Notes under the pieces: generated by a model
Told to the model about the DNA's origin: nothing
Database searches by the model: none
What the model saw: only the letters and a program-made list of their open reading frames with translations
Made by a program: the position numbers and the translations under genes
Shown: positions 25,910-34,962 of the stretch, piece after piece
Layout: each line of letters opens with the position of its first letter
Numbering within the stretch: position 1 is the stretch's first letter
Assembly (NCBI RefSeq): GCF_001652915.1
Contig: NZ_BBQI01000098.1
Location: 62,001 to 126,000, forward strand
From: Cupriavidus sp. D384
Lineage (GTDB): Bacteria; Pseudomonadota; Gammaproteobacteria; Burkholderiales; Burkholderiaceae
Reading direction: 5' to 3'
Length of the DNA: 64,000 nt

Positions 25910-25923
25910 TGACATCGTTGTCA
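25910..25923. promoter_or_regulatory. LacI-family operator candidate O1
   Basis: TGACATCGTTGTCA is a 14-bp near-palindrome with a central CG, the layout of LacI/GntR-repressor sites, 33 bp before the dehydratase start. The bases just to its left repeat GACATCGTAT. Confidence 0.55.
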
Positions 25924-26076
25924 AAAAATGGCCGGATTCCGGCCGATCTGCGTTGCTATAATGCGGGCCGCCGCAATGTTGTGACGCGAAATGGCGCTCC
26001 AACGCTTGCAACGTGTCTTGAAAACTCGTCTTCCGCCGTCGCAGGGTGTCTTGACCCGGACAGCGGACGAGAAGAA

Positions 26077-26090
26077 TGCTAACGTTGTCA
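26077..26090. promoter_or_regulatory. LacI-family operator candidate O2
   Basis: TGCTAACGTTGTCA shares the right half (TTGTCA) and the central CG with O1, 154 bp away, and lies 78 bp before the lacI-type start. Two such sites flanking a divergent promoter region would allow looping and autoregulation. Confidence 0.5.
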
Positions 26091-26167
26091 TTTGTCCCGG
26101 TCAACCGTTGCGGCGGCCATTGGCGTCGTCGTTTACCCGCACTGCAATTCATTTATCCCGAACAAGC

Positions 26168-27163
26168 ATGTCCGATTCATCTGGCGGCAAATCCGTCACC
26201 CTGCACGATGTGGCGCGCGAAGCAGGGGTGTCCCTGATTACCGCGTCACGCGCGCTCGGCAATCCGGGGCTGGTCTCCGCCAAGACGATTGCCCGCGTGC
26301 AGCAGGCCGTGGAAGTCACCGGCTATATCCCGAACCTGCTGGCGGGCGGGCTGAAATCGCGCCGCAGCCTGACCGTGGCCGCACTGGTGCCCAATATTGC
26401 CGTGGCGCAGTTCATTCCCACCGTGAAGGCGCTGACCGATGCACTGGACGCGGCCGGCTACCAGCTGATCCTGGGGCAGACCGGCTATGACCACGCGCGC
26501 GAAGAAGCGCTGCTGGGCACGATGATCAGCCGCCGGCCCGATGGCATCGTGGTAACCGGCCTGGTCCATGCCCAGGCATCGCGCGACCGCCTGCGCCGCT
26601 CGGGCATCCCCGTCGTGGAGACATGGGACCTCAGCGACCGGCCCGTGGATATGGCGGTGGGCTTCTCGCACCTGAAGGTGGGCAGTGCCGTGGCCGGCTA
26701 CTTCCTGGCAAAGGGATGGCGGCGTTTCGGCATCGCCACCGGCGACGACCAGCGCGCGGCCGAGCGCCGCGATGGCTTTGTCTCGACGCTGGGCCAGGAC
26801 GTGCCCACCGCACGCGTGCCCGCGCCAAGCAGCCTGGGGCTGGGACGCCAGGCCCTGCGCGACCTGCTGGCCCAGGACCCCACAATCCAGGCCATCTTCT
26901 GCAGTTCCGACCAGCTTGCGCAAGGCGTGGTGGAAGAGGCCAGGGCGCGCGGCCTGCGCATTCCCGAAGACCTGGCGATCTGCGGCTTCGGCGACGCCGA
27001 CTTTGCCGCGGACATGGCGCCATCGCTGACCACCGTACAGGTCGACGGCGCCGGCATCGGCACACTGGCCGCCGGCCTGCTGCTGGCACGCTGCCGGGGC
27101 GAAACCGTGGCGGAGCCGGTGGTGGATATGGGGTTCAGGATCGTGGAGCGTGGGTCGACCTGA
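26168..27163 (+). CDS. LacI-family transcriptional regulator
   Basis: A 331-residue regulator with an N-terminal LacI helix-turn-helix (VTLHDVAREAGVSLITASRAL) and hinge (IPNLLAGGLKSRRS), then a periplasmic-binding-protein-like effector domain (IGTLAAGLLLAR near the end). It resembles the GntR (gluconate) branch. It is divergent from the dehydratase/Bug operon; an aldarate or its dehydration product is the probable inducer. ATG 26168 gives the standard length; the open frame upstream is not LacI-like. Confidence 0.9.
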   Translation: MSDSSGGKSVTLHDVAREAGVSLITASRALGNPGLVSAKTIARVQQAVEVTGYIPNLLAGGLKSRRSLTVAALVPNIAVAQFIPTVKALTDALDAAGYQLILGQTGYDHAREEALLGTMISRRPDGIVVTGLVHAQASRDRLRRSGIPVVETWDLSDRPVDMAVGFSHLKVGSAVAGYFLAKGWRRFGIATGDDQRAAERRDGFVSTLGQDVPTARVPAPSSLGLGRQALRDLLAQDPTIQAIFCSSDQLAQGVVEEARARGLRIPEDLAICGFGDADFAADMAPSLTTVQVDGAGIGTLAAGLLLARCRGETVAEPVVDMGFRIVERGST

Positions 27164-27201
27164 GAGAGGCGGCAAACTGGTTGCGAGGTATCCGGGACCG
27201 A

Positions 27202-28683
27202 TCAGGCTCGCCTGGACTCGGCCGCGACACCGATCGCGCCCGCCAGCCGCCGCGCCGCCTCCTCGATTTCCCGATCCCCAAAGCCGCCGAACCCCAGCAC
27301 CAGTCCCGCGGGCCGCTTGTCTCCCGCGTAGGTTGGCGAGACGGCGCGTACCGACACGCCGGCCTGCGCGGCGCCCTTCACCACCGCCCGGTCGTCGATG
27401 CCCGGTGCCAGCCACAACACCAGGTGCATGCCCTGGTCTGATGGCTGCAGCCACGCCAGATCGGCGGGAATCTCCTTTTCGATGGTCCTGATCACGAACG
27501 CGCGCCGCTCGGCATGCACGCCGCGCACGCGGCGGATATGGCGGTCGAGATGCCCTTCGGCGATGAACGCCGCCAGTACGTGCTGGTCTGCCGTGGGCGG
27601 ATGGCGGTCCATCAGCACGCGTGCACCGATAAAGGCTTCGACCAGCGCTTCCGGGACCACGGCATAGCCGAGCCGCAGCGACGGATAGAGAATCTTGCTG
27701 AACGTGCCAAGGTAGACCACGCGCTCTGGCGCCAGCCCCTGCAGCGACGGAAACGGATGGCCTGCGTAGCGCAGCTCGCTGTCGTAGTCGTCTTCCACCA
27801 CCCACGCCTGCTGCCGGTCGGCCCAGGCCAGCAGGGCCTTGCGCCGGGCCATGCTCAGCGGCATACCCAGCGGATACTGGTGCGAGGGCGTGACAAACGC
27901 GGCGCGCGCCTGCGGAGCCAGCGCGATGCCCGCGTCGACGTCGATGCCTTCGTCGTCCACCGGCACACGCACGATGCGCTCGCGCGGCCCGATGCTTTCC
28001 AGGATGGCCGTGATGCCGCGATAGGCCGGGTTCTCGACCCATACGGCATCGGCCGGTTCCAGCAACACCTGGCACGACAGGAACAGGCCCTGCTGGGTGC
28101 CCGTGGTGATCACAACCTGGCTGGCGTCGCAATGCACCGAGCGCGAGCGGCGCAGGTAGTCGGCAATCGCCTCGCGCAATGGCAGCGCCCCTTGCGGTTC
28201 GCCATAGCCGGCCGGCGCGGCGCTGCCGCCAGCGCGCAACCGGTTGCCAAGCCGGCGCCAGTCTTCGTTGGGCGCGGCCGCACCAGCGGGCACCGATACC
28301 GCGAACGGCACTGGCGGCAAGGCAGTAAATTCCTTGGCGATGGCGGCGAATTTCTGCGCGGCCGGGGGCAGCACGATGCTGTCACGCACCCGCCGGCGTG
28401 CGGCTGGGGCGGGCGCCAGCGCCGCCACACGGGTACCTGCCCCGTGCTGCGCGGTGAACACGCCCTCGGCCACCAGTTGTTCGAAGGCCTCGACCACGGT
28501 GCCGCGCGATACCTTCAGCGCCTCGGCCAGCGCACGCGTGGACGGCAGCGATTCGCCGGGCTTCAGGTCGCCCCGCGCCACGGCGTCGCGCAAAGCCTGC
28601 ACCAATTGGCGGCTCAGCGGCCCGGCGTCGCGATCCAATGTGCCGACAAACGGGATTTCTGGCACTTTTGCGGTTCTGGGCAT
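27202..28683 (-). CDS. MocR/PdxR-type regulator with aminotransferase domain
   Basis: A 493-residue GntR-MocR protein: N-terminal winged helix (LRDAVARGDLKPGESLPSTRALAE, shortened: GESLPSTRALAEAL), linker, and a fold-type I aminotransferase domain with the PLP-binding Lys in GTFSKILYPSLRLGY. Such proteins are PLP-responsive regulators, many acting on vitamin B6 or amino-acid genes. It is divergent from the PaiB-like gene, with an inverted repeat between them, and is the likely regulator of that gene. Confidence 0.9.
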   Translation of the reverse strand: MPRTAKVPEIPFVGTLDRDAGPLSRQLVQALRDAVARGDLKPGESLPSTRALAEALKVSRGTVVEAFEQLVAEGVFTAQHGAGTRVAALAPAPAARRRVRDSIVLPPAAQKFAAIAKEFTALPPVPFAVSVPAGAAAPNEDWRRLGNRLRAGGSAAPAGYGEPQGALPLREAIADYLRRSRSVHCDASQVVITTGTQQGLFLSCQVLLEPADAVWVENPAYRGITAILESIGPRERIVRVPVDDEGIDVDAGIALAPQARAAFVTPSHQYPLGMPLSMARRKALLAWADRQQAWVVEDDYDSELRYAGHPFPSLQGLAPERVVYLGTFSKILYPSLRLGYAVVPEALVEAFIGARVLMDRHPPTADQHVLAAFIAEGHLDRHIRRVRGVHAERRAFVIRTIEKEIPADLAWLQPSDQGMHLVLWLAPGIDDRAVVKGAAQAGVSVRAVSPTYAGDKRPAGLVLGFGGFGDREIEEAARRLAGAIGVAAESRRA

Positions 28684-28721
28684 GGCGGGGCAGCGGGAAA
28701 GTGGTCTGGTGAAATCGGCAT

Positions 28722-28749
28722 AAACTGGCCCTACACTCTACTCCAGTTT
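28722..28749. promoter_or_regulatory. AAACTGG-N14-CCAGTTT inverted repeat
   Basis: Perfect 7-bp arms at 28722-28728 and 28743-28749 lie in the 115-bp gap between the divergent mocR and paiB genes. The size fits an operator for the MocR dimer. A third CTGG lies nearby at 28715-28718. Confidence 0.5.
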
Positions 28750-28798
28750 GTCGCCAGAATATGGCTTCGATATCCCCCAGAACCATGCCGGAGCAGTC

Positions 28799-29440
28799 AT
28801 GTACGTCCCCGCCCATTTCGACCTGGCCGACCAGCAGGCCATGCATGCGCTGATCGGCGCCAACCCGTTTGGCACGCTGTTCACGCACGGACGCAGCGGC
28901 ATGGATGCCAACCATATCCCGTTCGAAATCGACCCCGACGTCGGCGAGTCGGGCATCCTCAAGGCCCACGTGGCCCGCGCCAATCCGGTCTGGCAGGACG
29001 TGACCAATGGCGACGAGGTGCTAGTCGTCTTCCGCGCGGGGGATGCGTATATCTCGCCGAACTGGTACCCCAGCAAGCACGAAGCCCACAAGCAGGTGCC
29101 CACCTGGAACTACCAGGTGGTACACGCCCACGGGCGCATCACGGTGCACGACGACGAACGCTACGTGCGCGGCGTGGTTGCCCGGCTGACCCGCCACCAC
29201 GAGGCCAGCCAGCCACGGCCATGGAAGATGTCCGATGCGCCCACCGATTTCATCGACACGCTGCTGAAGTCCATTGTCGGCATCGAGATCGAGATCACAC
29301 GCCTGCAAGGCAAGCTGAAGCTGGGCCAGCACAAGGACGCACGCGATATCCGCGGTCCCGGTGAGGCATTGATGGCCCAGGGCAGCACGGTGATAGGGCA
29401 GGCAATGCTTGAGCGGGCACAGGAGAAGGAGCGCGGCTGA
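28799..29440 (+). CDS. PaiB-like FMN-binding protein
   Basis: A 213-residue protein of the FMN-binding split-barrel PaiB family: MYVPAHF at the N-terminus, NPFGTLFTHG, ANHIPFEI, YISPNWYPSK, VPTWNYQVVHAHG and the C-terminal LLKSIVGIEIEI and GQHKDARD. These are called negative transcriptional regulators after Bacillus PaiB but look more like flavin enzymes. GGAG six bases upstream supports ATG 28799. Pairing with a PLP-dependent MocR regulator suggests a role in amine or B6 metabolism. Confidence 0.88.
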   Translation: MYVPAHFDLADQQAMHALIGANPFGTLFTHGRSGMDANHIPFEIDPDVGESGILKAHVARANPVWQDVTNGDEVLVVFRAGDAYISPNWYPSKHEAHKQVPTWNYQVVHAHGRITVHDDERYVRGVVARLTRHHEASQPRPWKMSDAPTDFIDTLLKSIVGIEIEITRLQGKLKLGQHKDARDIRGPGEALMAQGSTVIGQAMLERAQEKERG

Positions 29441-29458
29441 GCACGCTCGCCCGGCGCC

Positions 29459-30334
29459 TTACCCCCGCATCACCTGCCGCACGCAATCCAGAAATTCCTG
29501 CGCCAGCGCTGGCACCGGGTGCTGCTGGTTGATCAGCACGAAGCTCTCGAACTCGATGGCGGGTGCGAAGGGCAGTGCCTTGAGGCCCGGGAAGCGCAGG
29601 CTGCGCACGACCAGCGGATTGACCACGCTGACACCCAGGCCCATCTCCACCATCGTGCAGATGGTGGCCGCGTAGGGAGTCTCCAGCGTGAGCACGCGCT
29701 GGTCGGGTACAAAGGCCGCGTCGACGATGGCTCGCGTGCCGTCGCCGCGCGTCAGCGATATGAACGGCTCGCCAGTCAGGTCCTGCGCGCGAATACGTCG
29801 CTTTTTCGCCAGATTGTGCGTGGTCGGCACGATGCAGACGCCAGCCTCGCGGTGCAGCGCGTCGCTGTGGATGCCCGCCATTTCCACCAGATAGGACACC
29901 AGCCCCACGTCGCAAAACCGCGCCGCCGTCCATTTCGCCACGGTTGGCGAATCGCTCGTATGCACGGCGATCGGCACATCGGGATGCCGGTTCCGGAAGC
30001 GGGCAATGGCCTGGGGCATCACCGTCATGGCGATCGACGGCACCGTGCCCACGCGCAGCGTGCCAACGCCCACCTCGCGGATCGAGCGCGCGGATGCCTG
30101 CAGGCTGTCCAGGCCGACAAAGGCCCGTTCCACATCGCGAAACATCGCCTCCGCTTCGACAGTAGGCGTCAGCCGGCCGGCAATCCGCGTGAAGAGCCGA
30201 AAGCCACAGGCCTTTTCCAGTTGCGCAATCACCCGGCTGATATTGGGCTGCGAGGTATGCAGCTGCGTCGCCGCGATGGTCATCGAACCCGACATCATCA
30301 CGGCGCGGAACGCTTCGATCTGCTTGAAATTCAT
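29459..30334 (-). CDS. LysR-family regulator
   Basis: A 291-residue LysR protein: N-terminal helix-turn-helix (FKQIEAFRAVMMSGSMTIAATQLHTSQPNISRVI, core SMTIAATQLHTSQPNISR) and substrate-binding domain (GTLRVGTVPSIAMTVMP). It is divergent from the lyase/ABC-importer operon by 149 bp and is its likely activator. ATG 30334 gives the standard MNFKQIEAFR start; upstream frame is Pro/Arg-rich noise. Confidence 0.9.
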   Translation of the reverse strand: MNFKQIEAFRAVMMSGSMTIAATQLHTSQPNISRVIAQLEKACGFRLFTRIAGRLTPTVEAEAMFRDVERAFVGLDSLQASARSIREVGVGTLRVGTVPSIAMTVMPQAIARFRNRHPDVPIAVHTSDSPTVAKWTAARFCDVGLVSYLVEMAGIHSDALHREAGVCIVPTTHNLAKKRRIRAQDLTGEPFISLTRGDGTRAIVDAAFVPDQRVLTLETPYAATICTMVEMGLGVSVVNPLVVRSLRFPGLKALPFAPAIEFESFVLINQQHPVPALAQEFLDCVRQVMRG

Positions 30335-30393
30335 GGCGCTGGGGGCTTGGGCGCAAAGGCGCGGGGGCGGCGGAGGGCGTGCCCGATGGTATA

Positions 30394-30430
30394 TCAAATC
30401 CGTATCCGGACGATAAAACTAGTGATTTGA
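30394..30430. promoter_or_regulatory. TCAAATC-N23-GATTTGA inverted repeat
   Basis: Perfect 7-bp arms at 30394-30400 and 30424-30430 lie between the divergent lysR and lyase genes, 54 bp before the lyase start. Long-spaced dyads of this kind are common in LysR-controlled intergenic regions, so it is a candidate LysR site. Confidence 0.45.
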
Positions 30431-30483
30431 CGATATGACCGTGCGATTCCCATACTGGGCTCCAACAACGAGGAGAAAGTTGC

Positions 30484-32013
30484 ATGGAATCGAAGGTCAG
30501 CCGCCGCCTGACGCAAGCCACCGCCCCCGAAGTCTGCGAGCACATCTACCTGCCGCGCCTGCATCGTGAATTCGGCCCCGGCTTTCGCTATCTCACCGAC
30601 ATCAACCAGGCGCACCTGCTGATGCTGCACGGCGCCGGCCTGATTCCGGCCGACGTGGCCGGCGCGCTGGCCCGCGCGCTGCGCCAGATCGAGGCAGAGG
30701 GCCCGGGCGCCGTACCGCTGGACCCCGAGCGCGAAGACGCCTATTTCAATTACGAGGCGCGGCTGATGGCCGTGGCCGGTGCCGATACCGGCGGCCGTCT
30801 TCATGTGGCGCGCAGCCGCAACGACATCCTCGCCACGCACGACAGGCTGCGCGCCCGCGATACCGTGCTGGCGCTGCTGACCGCACTGTCCGATACACGC
30901 GAGGTGGTGCTGCAGAAGGCCGCCGCCCACGCCGATGCCGTGATGCCCGGCTATACGCACCTGCAGGCCGCGCAGCCCATCACCTATGGCTATTACCTGT
31001 CCGGCGTGGCGCAGGCCATGGGCCGCGACATCGCACGGCTGCGCCATGCGCTGGACGGCCTCGACGCCTGCCCGCTGGGCGCGGGCGCACTGGCCGGCAC
31101 GGCGTTCCCGATCGATCGCGCTGCCACCGCACGCTGGCTGGGCTTTGCCAGCTATGCGCCCAATTCGCTTGACGCGGTGGCCTCGCGCGACTTTGCCTGG
31201 GAGATCCTGTCCGCCATCACCATTGCCACCGTCACATGGGGCCGCGTGGCGCAGGACCTGTATATCTGGGCAACGCCGGAGTTCGGCCTGATCGACTTCC
31301 CGGACAGCGTCGCCGGCACGTCGAGCATCATGCCGCAGAAGAAAAACCCGGTCGTGCTGGAATACCTGAAGGGCAAGGGCGGGCACATGATCGGCCTGCT
31401 TACCGCCTCGCTGGCGGCGCTGAAGGGCAGCAACTTCACCCACAGCGGCGACGGCAATCGCGAAAGCATGCGCGGGTTCTGGGAAGCCCTGGACGAAGCG
31501 CTGCGCTGCGCCAGCCTGCTCAGGCTTGTGCTGGAAAACGCCACGCCCCAGCGGGCCAACATGCTGGCCCGCGCCCGGCGCGACTTTTCCTCGGCCACCG
31601 ACCTCGCGGACATGCTGGTGCGCGATGCCGGCATGTCGTTCCGCGAGGCCCACCACGTGGTGGGGGCCGTGGTGCGCGAGGCGCTCGACCGGCATATCCC
31701 CGCATGCGAGATCGATATCGACATGGTGAACGGCGCGGCCGGGCGTCACACGGGCCGTGCGGTGGCGCTCGATGCTGCCGCCGTAGCGCGCTGCCTGGAC
31801 CCGGAGCAGGGTGTCGCGGCGCGACTGGCTGCCGGCGGCCCCGCACCGGCCCTGGTGCGTGATCAGGTCGACGCCCAGCTTGCCACGCTGGCGCGTGACC
31901 GCCATGCCATCGATACGCTGCGCAACACCGTGGAGACGAATCGTGCCACGATGCAGCGCGCGGTCGAACAACTCGCCAGCCGGCAGCCGAAACCCATCGC
32001 CAACAGCCACTAG
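30484..32013 (+). CDS. argininosuccinate-lyase-like enzyme (fumarase/aspartase superfamily)
   Basis: A 509-residue lyase, about 45 residues longer than housekeeping argininosuccinate lyases. It has the family blocks HVARSRND, PGYTHLQAAQPIT and the signature GTSSIMPQKKNPVVLEYLKG with the catalytic Ser loop. These enzymes release fumarate from an N-substituted aspartate. It has AACGAGGAGAAAG just before ATG 30484 and heads an ABC-importer operon under a LysR regulator, which fits catabolism of an imported N-succinyl compound rather than arginine synthesis. EDDS lyases of chelator degraders belong to the same superfamily; that comparison is inference. Confidence 0.85.
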   Translation: MESKVSRRLTQATAPEVCEHIYLPRLHREFGPGFRYLTDINQAHLLMLHGAGLIPADVAGALARALRQIEAEGPGAVPLDPEREDAYFNYEARLMAVAGADTGGRLHVARSRNDILATHDRLRARDTVLALLTALSDTREVVLQKAAAHADAVMPGYTHLQAAQPITYGYYLSGVAQAMGRDIARLRHALDGLDACPLGAGALAGTAFPIDRAATARWLGFASYAPNSLDAVASRDFAWEILSAITIATVTWGRVAQDLYIWATPEFGLIDFPDSVAGTSSIMPQKKNPVVLEYLKGKGGHMIGLLTASLAALKGSNFTHSGDGNRESMRGFWEALDEALRCASLLRLVLENATPQRANMLARARRDFSSATDLADMLVRDAGMSFREAHHVVGAVVREALDRHIPACEIDIDMVNGAAGRHTGRAVALDAAAVARCLDPEQGVAARLAAGGPAPALVRDQVDAQLATLARDRHAIDTLRNTVETNRATMQRAVEQLASRQPKPIANSH

Positions 32014-32032
32014 CCACCAGCCACCAGCCAAC
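32005..32032. repeat. four 7-bp tandem repeats over the lyase stop codon
   Basis: AGCCACT, AGCCACC, AGCCACC and AGCCAAC run head to tail; the stop codon TAG is formed by the junction of copies 1 and 2. Probably slippage without function. Confidence 0.7.
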
Positions 32033-32173
32033 AAGCCGGCACGCGATTCCTTTATCGACTGACCATCGGCTAACCATCGGCGAATCCGATATCGATAGTC
32101 AAAAGTCTTCGTTGTGTGGGAGTGCGGCGCTTCGCAATACTGCGAACGGAAACTGCACTCATCACACAACAAT

Positions 32174-33247
32174 ATGGCCTCCGAACTTTCCTCTCCCGCG
32201 CCCGGCCGCCGTGGCGCGCTCAAGCAACTGGCATCGCTGGCAGTGGCCGGCAGCATGGGTCCGCTGCTGGCCGCCTGCTCGAAAGGCGATTCCGCCGCCG
32301 GGCCTGCCGCCCAGGCAGGCACGCCTGCCGCACCGGCCGCCCCAGCCGTGATCGGCAAGGCAGGCGACAAGGTCAGCTTCAAGTACCCGGACAACCCCAC
32401 GTTCGACCTGGTCTACCTGGCCGACCAGCTCGGCTATTTCGAGGGCACCAATACGCGTCCCAACTACATCGGCAAGGTGGCCGCGCCGCAGATCATTCCG
32501 CTGACCGGCACGGGCGAGATCGATTTTGGCTCGCGCATGGTGCCGCTGGTGATCTCGGCCGTGGCGGCCGGGGCCGATCTCAAGATCGTGGCAGCCGGCA
32601 ACAAGACGCTGCAGGACGCGCCGCACATGAAGTACTTCGTGCGCAAGGATTCGGGCATTCGCGCACCAAAGGACCTGGAAGGCAAGACCATCGGCATCAA
32701 CAGCTTTGGCGCCTGCGCCGAGTTCGTGACCAAGACGTTCCTGCGCCAGAAGGGCGTGGACGTCAACAAGATCAACTTCGTGGTGATTCCGGACGACCAG
32801 GCCGAGCAGACGCTGGCCACCGGCAACACCGACCTCGCCATCATCCATGCGCCGTTCTCGGGTCGCGCCGACCATGCCGACAAGCTCACGCGGCTGTGGA
32901 GCGACTTTGACCTCGATGGCGGCCTGGGGGGCATGCAGCCGTACAGCGTGCACGGCAAGTTCCTGCGCGAGCATCCCGAAAACGTGCGCGACGTGGTGAC
33001 GGCGCTGGCGAAGGCCGCCAACTGGGTCAACGCCAACCCCGAAGAGGCCCGCAAGCTGGTATCCAGGCGCATCAACCTGCAGCTTGAATACGTCGACCGC
33101 TACGCCTACGTGGACAACCTCGTGGTCACCGAGCCGCCGATCCAGTACTACATCGACGTACTGGAGGCCGAAGGCAAGCTGACCAGGGGCAAGGTGGCCG
33201 CGCGCGACATCTATACGAACGATTTCAACCCGTTCGCCAAGGCATAG
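32174..33247 (+). CDS. ABC importer substrate-binding lipoprotein (NMT1/SsuA type)
   Basis: A 357-residue NitT/TauT-type binding protein with a lipoprotein signal preceded by Arg-Arg (GRRGALKQLASLAVAG..LLAACSK), then the family core FKYPDNPTFDLVYLADQLGYFEG, GKTIGINSFGAC and AIIHAPFSG. It should deliver substrate to the ATPase and permease encoded next. ATG 32174 has no good ribosome binding site but fits the signal peptide. A 160-bp gap separates it from the lyase gene. Confidence 0.88.
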   Translation: MASELSSPAPGRRGALKQLASLAVAGSMGPLLAACSKGDSAAGPAAQAGTPAAPAAPAVIGKAGDKVSFKYPDNPTFDLVYLADQLGYFEGTNTRPNYIGKVAAPQIIPLTGTGEIDFGSRMVPLVISAVAAGADLKIVAAGNKTLQDAPHMKYFVRKDSGIRAPKDLEGKTIGINSFGACAEFVTKTFLRQKGVDVNKINFVVIPDDQAEQTLATGNTDLAIIHAPFSGRADHADKLTRLWSDFDLDGGLGGMQPYSVHGKFLREHPENVRDVVTALAKAANWVNANPEEARKLVSRRINLQLEYVDRYAYVDNLVVTEPPIQYYIDVLEAEGKLTRGKVAARDIYTNDFNPFAKA

Positions 33248-33256
33248 GACCGCACC

Positions 33257-34177
33257 ATGAGCCACAAGATCGTGGCGCGCGGTGTCAAGATGGACTATGC
33301 CGTGCGCAATGAAGCCGGCCGCGCCGACAACGTGGCCGTGCTGCGCGACTTCGACCTCGATATCCGCGAGGGCGAGTTTCTTTCCATCCTGGGGCCGTCC
33401 GGCTGCGGCAAGTCCACCTTCCTGAGCATCCTGGCGGGCCTGACCGAGCGCACGGGCGGCGACATCGCCATCGACGGCCAGCCGTTGCGCGGCATCCACC
33501 CCGCCCAGGGCGTGGTCTTCCAGGGTTATGCGCTGTTCCCGTGGCGCACCGTGCTGCAGAACATCGAGGTGGGCCTGGAGATTCGCGGCGTGCCGAAGGC
33601 CAGGCGCCGCGTGATTGCCGAGGAATACCTGGAACTGGTTGGCCTGACCGGTTTCGGCCAGCGCTATCCGCACGAGATTTCGGGCGGGATGAAGCAGCGC
33701 GTGGCAATCGCCCGATCGCTGGCCTACCAGCCCGAAGTGCTGCTGATGGACGAGCCGTTTGCAGCGCTGGATGCCCAGACCCGCGAAATCCTGCAGGGCG
33801 AGTTGCTGCGCATCTGGGAGCAGCGGCGCAAGACCATCGTGTTCATTACGCACAGCCTGGACGAGGCGATCTTCCTGTCCGACCGTATTGCCGTGATGAC
33901 CCGGCGCCCGGGCACCATCAAGCAGATCATCGACGTGCCATTGCCACGCCCGCGCGCCGCCGAGGTGCGCAATTCCGAAGCCTTTATCCGGCTGCGCCAG
34001 CAGGCCTGGGACATCCTCAAGGACGAAGTGCAGTTTGCCAACCCGGCCGCCGTGCCGCGCCCGCTGGGCGCCACGGCCAACCCGGGCGAACGGCTGCAGG
34101 GCGAGCGCGCGCAGGTCGGGCAGCCGGTGGCGGCCGTGGAGAAAACGGCGGCCCCCGTGGCAAAGGCGGCATCATGA
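33257..34177 (+). CDS. ABC importer ATP-binding protein (TauB/SsuB type)
   Basis: A 306-residue ABC ATPase: Walker A GPSGCGKST, Q-loop VFQGYALFPW, signature ISGGMKQRVAIARSL, Walker B VLLMDEPFAALD and switch His in ITHSLDEA. It carries an unusual Ala/Pro-rich C-terminal tail of about 40 residues (VAAVEKTAAPVAKAAS). It starts nine bases after the binding-protein gene and its stop overlaps the permease ATG. Confidence 0.93.
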   Translation: MSHKIVARGVKMDYAVRNEAGRADNVAVLRDFDLDIREGEFLSILGPSGCGKSTFLSILAGLTERTGGDIAIDGQPLRGIHPAQGVVFQGYALFPWRTVLQNIEVGLEIRGVPKARRRVIAEEYLELVGLTGFGQRYPHEISGGMKQRVAIARSLAYQPEVLLMDEPFAALDAQTREILQGELLRIWEQRRKTIVFITHSLDEAIFLSDRIAVMTRRPGTIKQIIDVPLPRPRAAEVRNSEAFIRLRQQAWDILKDEVQFANPAAVPRPLGATANPGERLQGERAQVGQPVAAVEKTAAPVAKAAS

Positions 34178-34962
34178 GCCGCGCCGCTTCGCTTTCGCGC
34201 CTGGGCGACCGGGCGCTTGGCCTGCTGGGTATCGTCGCCTTCCTGCTGATCTGGGAACTGGTGCCGCGCCTGCATATCGTCAGCGATGCCTACCTGAGCC
34301 CGCCGTCGCAGATCATCGTCACGATCTGGGATCTGGTCAGCAGCGGGGCGCTGTTCAAGCACCTGTTCGCCAGCCTGCAGCGGTCGCTGTACGGGCTGCT
34401 GTCGGCCATCGTGCTGGGCGTGGTGCTGGGCCTGCTGATGGGGTGGTTCAGCCGCTTCGAGGCCATTGTCGACCCGATCCTGCAGTTGTTCCGACAGACC
34501 TCGGCCTTTGCACTGTTCCCGGTGTTCATCCTGTTCCTGGGCATTGGCGAGACGTCCAAGGTCGCCATCATTTTCTGGGCGTCGTTCTGGCCCGTGCTGC
34601 TGAGCACGATCAGTGGCGTCAAGCAGGTAGACCGGCTGCTGATCGATTCCGCACGTTCGATGGGGGCCAACCGCCTGTTCGTGTTCCGCAAAGTGGTGTT
34701 GCCTGCGGCCTCGCCATCGATCTTTACCGGTGTGCGGCTCGCGGGCACCTATTGCATTACGGCGCTGGTGGCTGCCGAGATGATCGGCGCGCATTCCGGG
34801 CTGGGCTTCCTGACGCTGAATTCGCAGGAGGTGTTCCAGATCCCGACGATGTACGCGGGTATCCTGCTGCTGGCCTTGCTGGGCCTCGCGCTGAACTATG
34901 TGCTGGCAGTGGTGGAACGCCGGCTGACACGCTGGCGCAAGGGGTTGACGCTCAATGGCTAG
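34174..34962 (+). CDS. ABC importer permease (TauC/SsuC type)
   Basis: A 262-residue inner-membrane permease with about six TM helices and the EAA loop (DSARSMGANRLFVFRKVVLP) that contacts the ATPase. ATG 34174 overlaps the ATPase stop. The end overlaps the next gene by eight bases. Together with the two preceding genes it forms a complete importer. Confidence 0.92.
   Translation: MSRAASLSRLGDRALGLLGIVAFLLIWELVPRLHIVSDAYLSPPSQIIVTIWDLVSSGALFKHLFASLQRSLYGLLSAIVLGVVLGLLMGWFSRFEAIVDPILQLFRQTSAFALFPVFILFLGIGETSKVAIIFWASFWPVLLSTISGVKQVDRLLIDSARSMGANRLFVFRKVVLPAASPSIFTGVRLAGTYCITALVAAEMIGAHSGLGFLTLNSQEVFQIPTMYAGILLLALLGLALNYVLAVVERRLTRWRKGLTLNG

Noticed and set aside
26246..28132. 628-codon minus-strand open frame
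   Set aside because: Overlaps both the LacI and MocR genes in other frames and reads as Arg/Gly/Ala noise.
32005..32032. CRISPR-like or other repeat array at the lyase stop codon
   Set aside because: Only four 7-bp units without spacers; simple slippage explains it.
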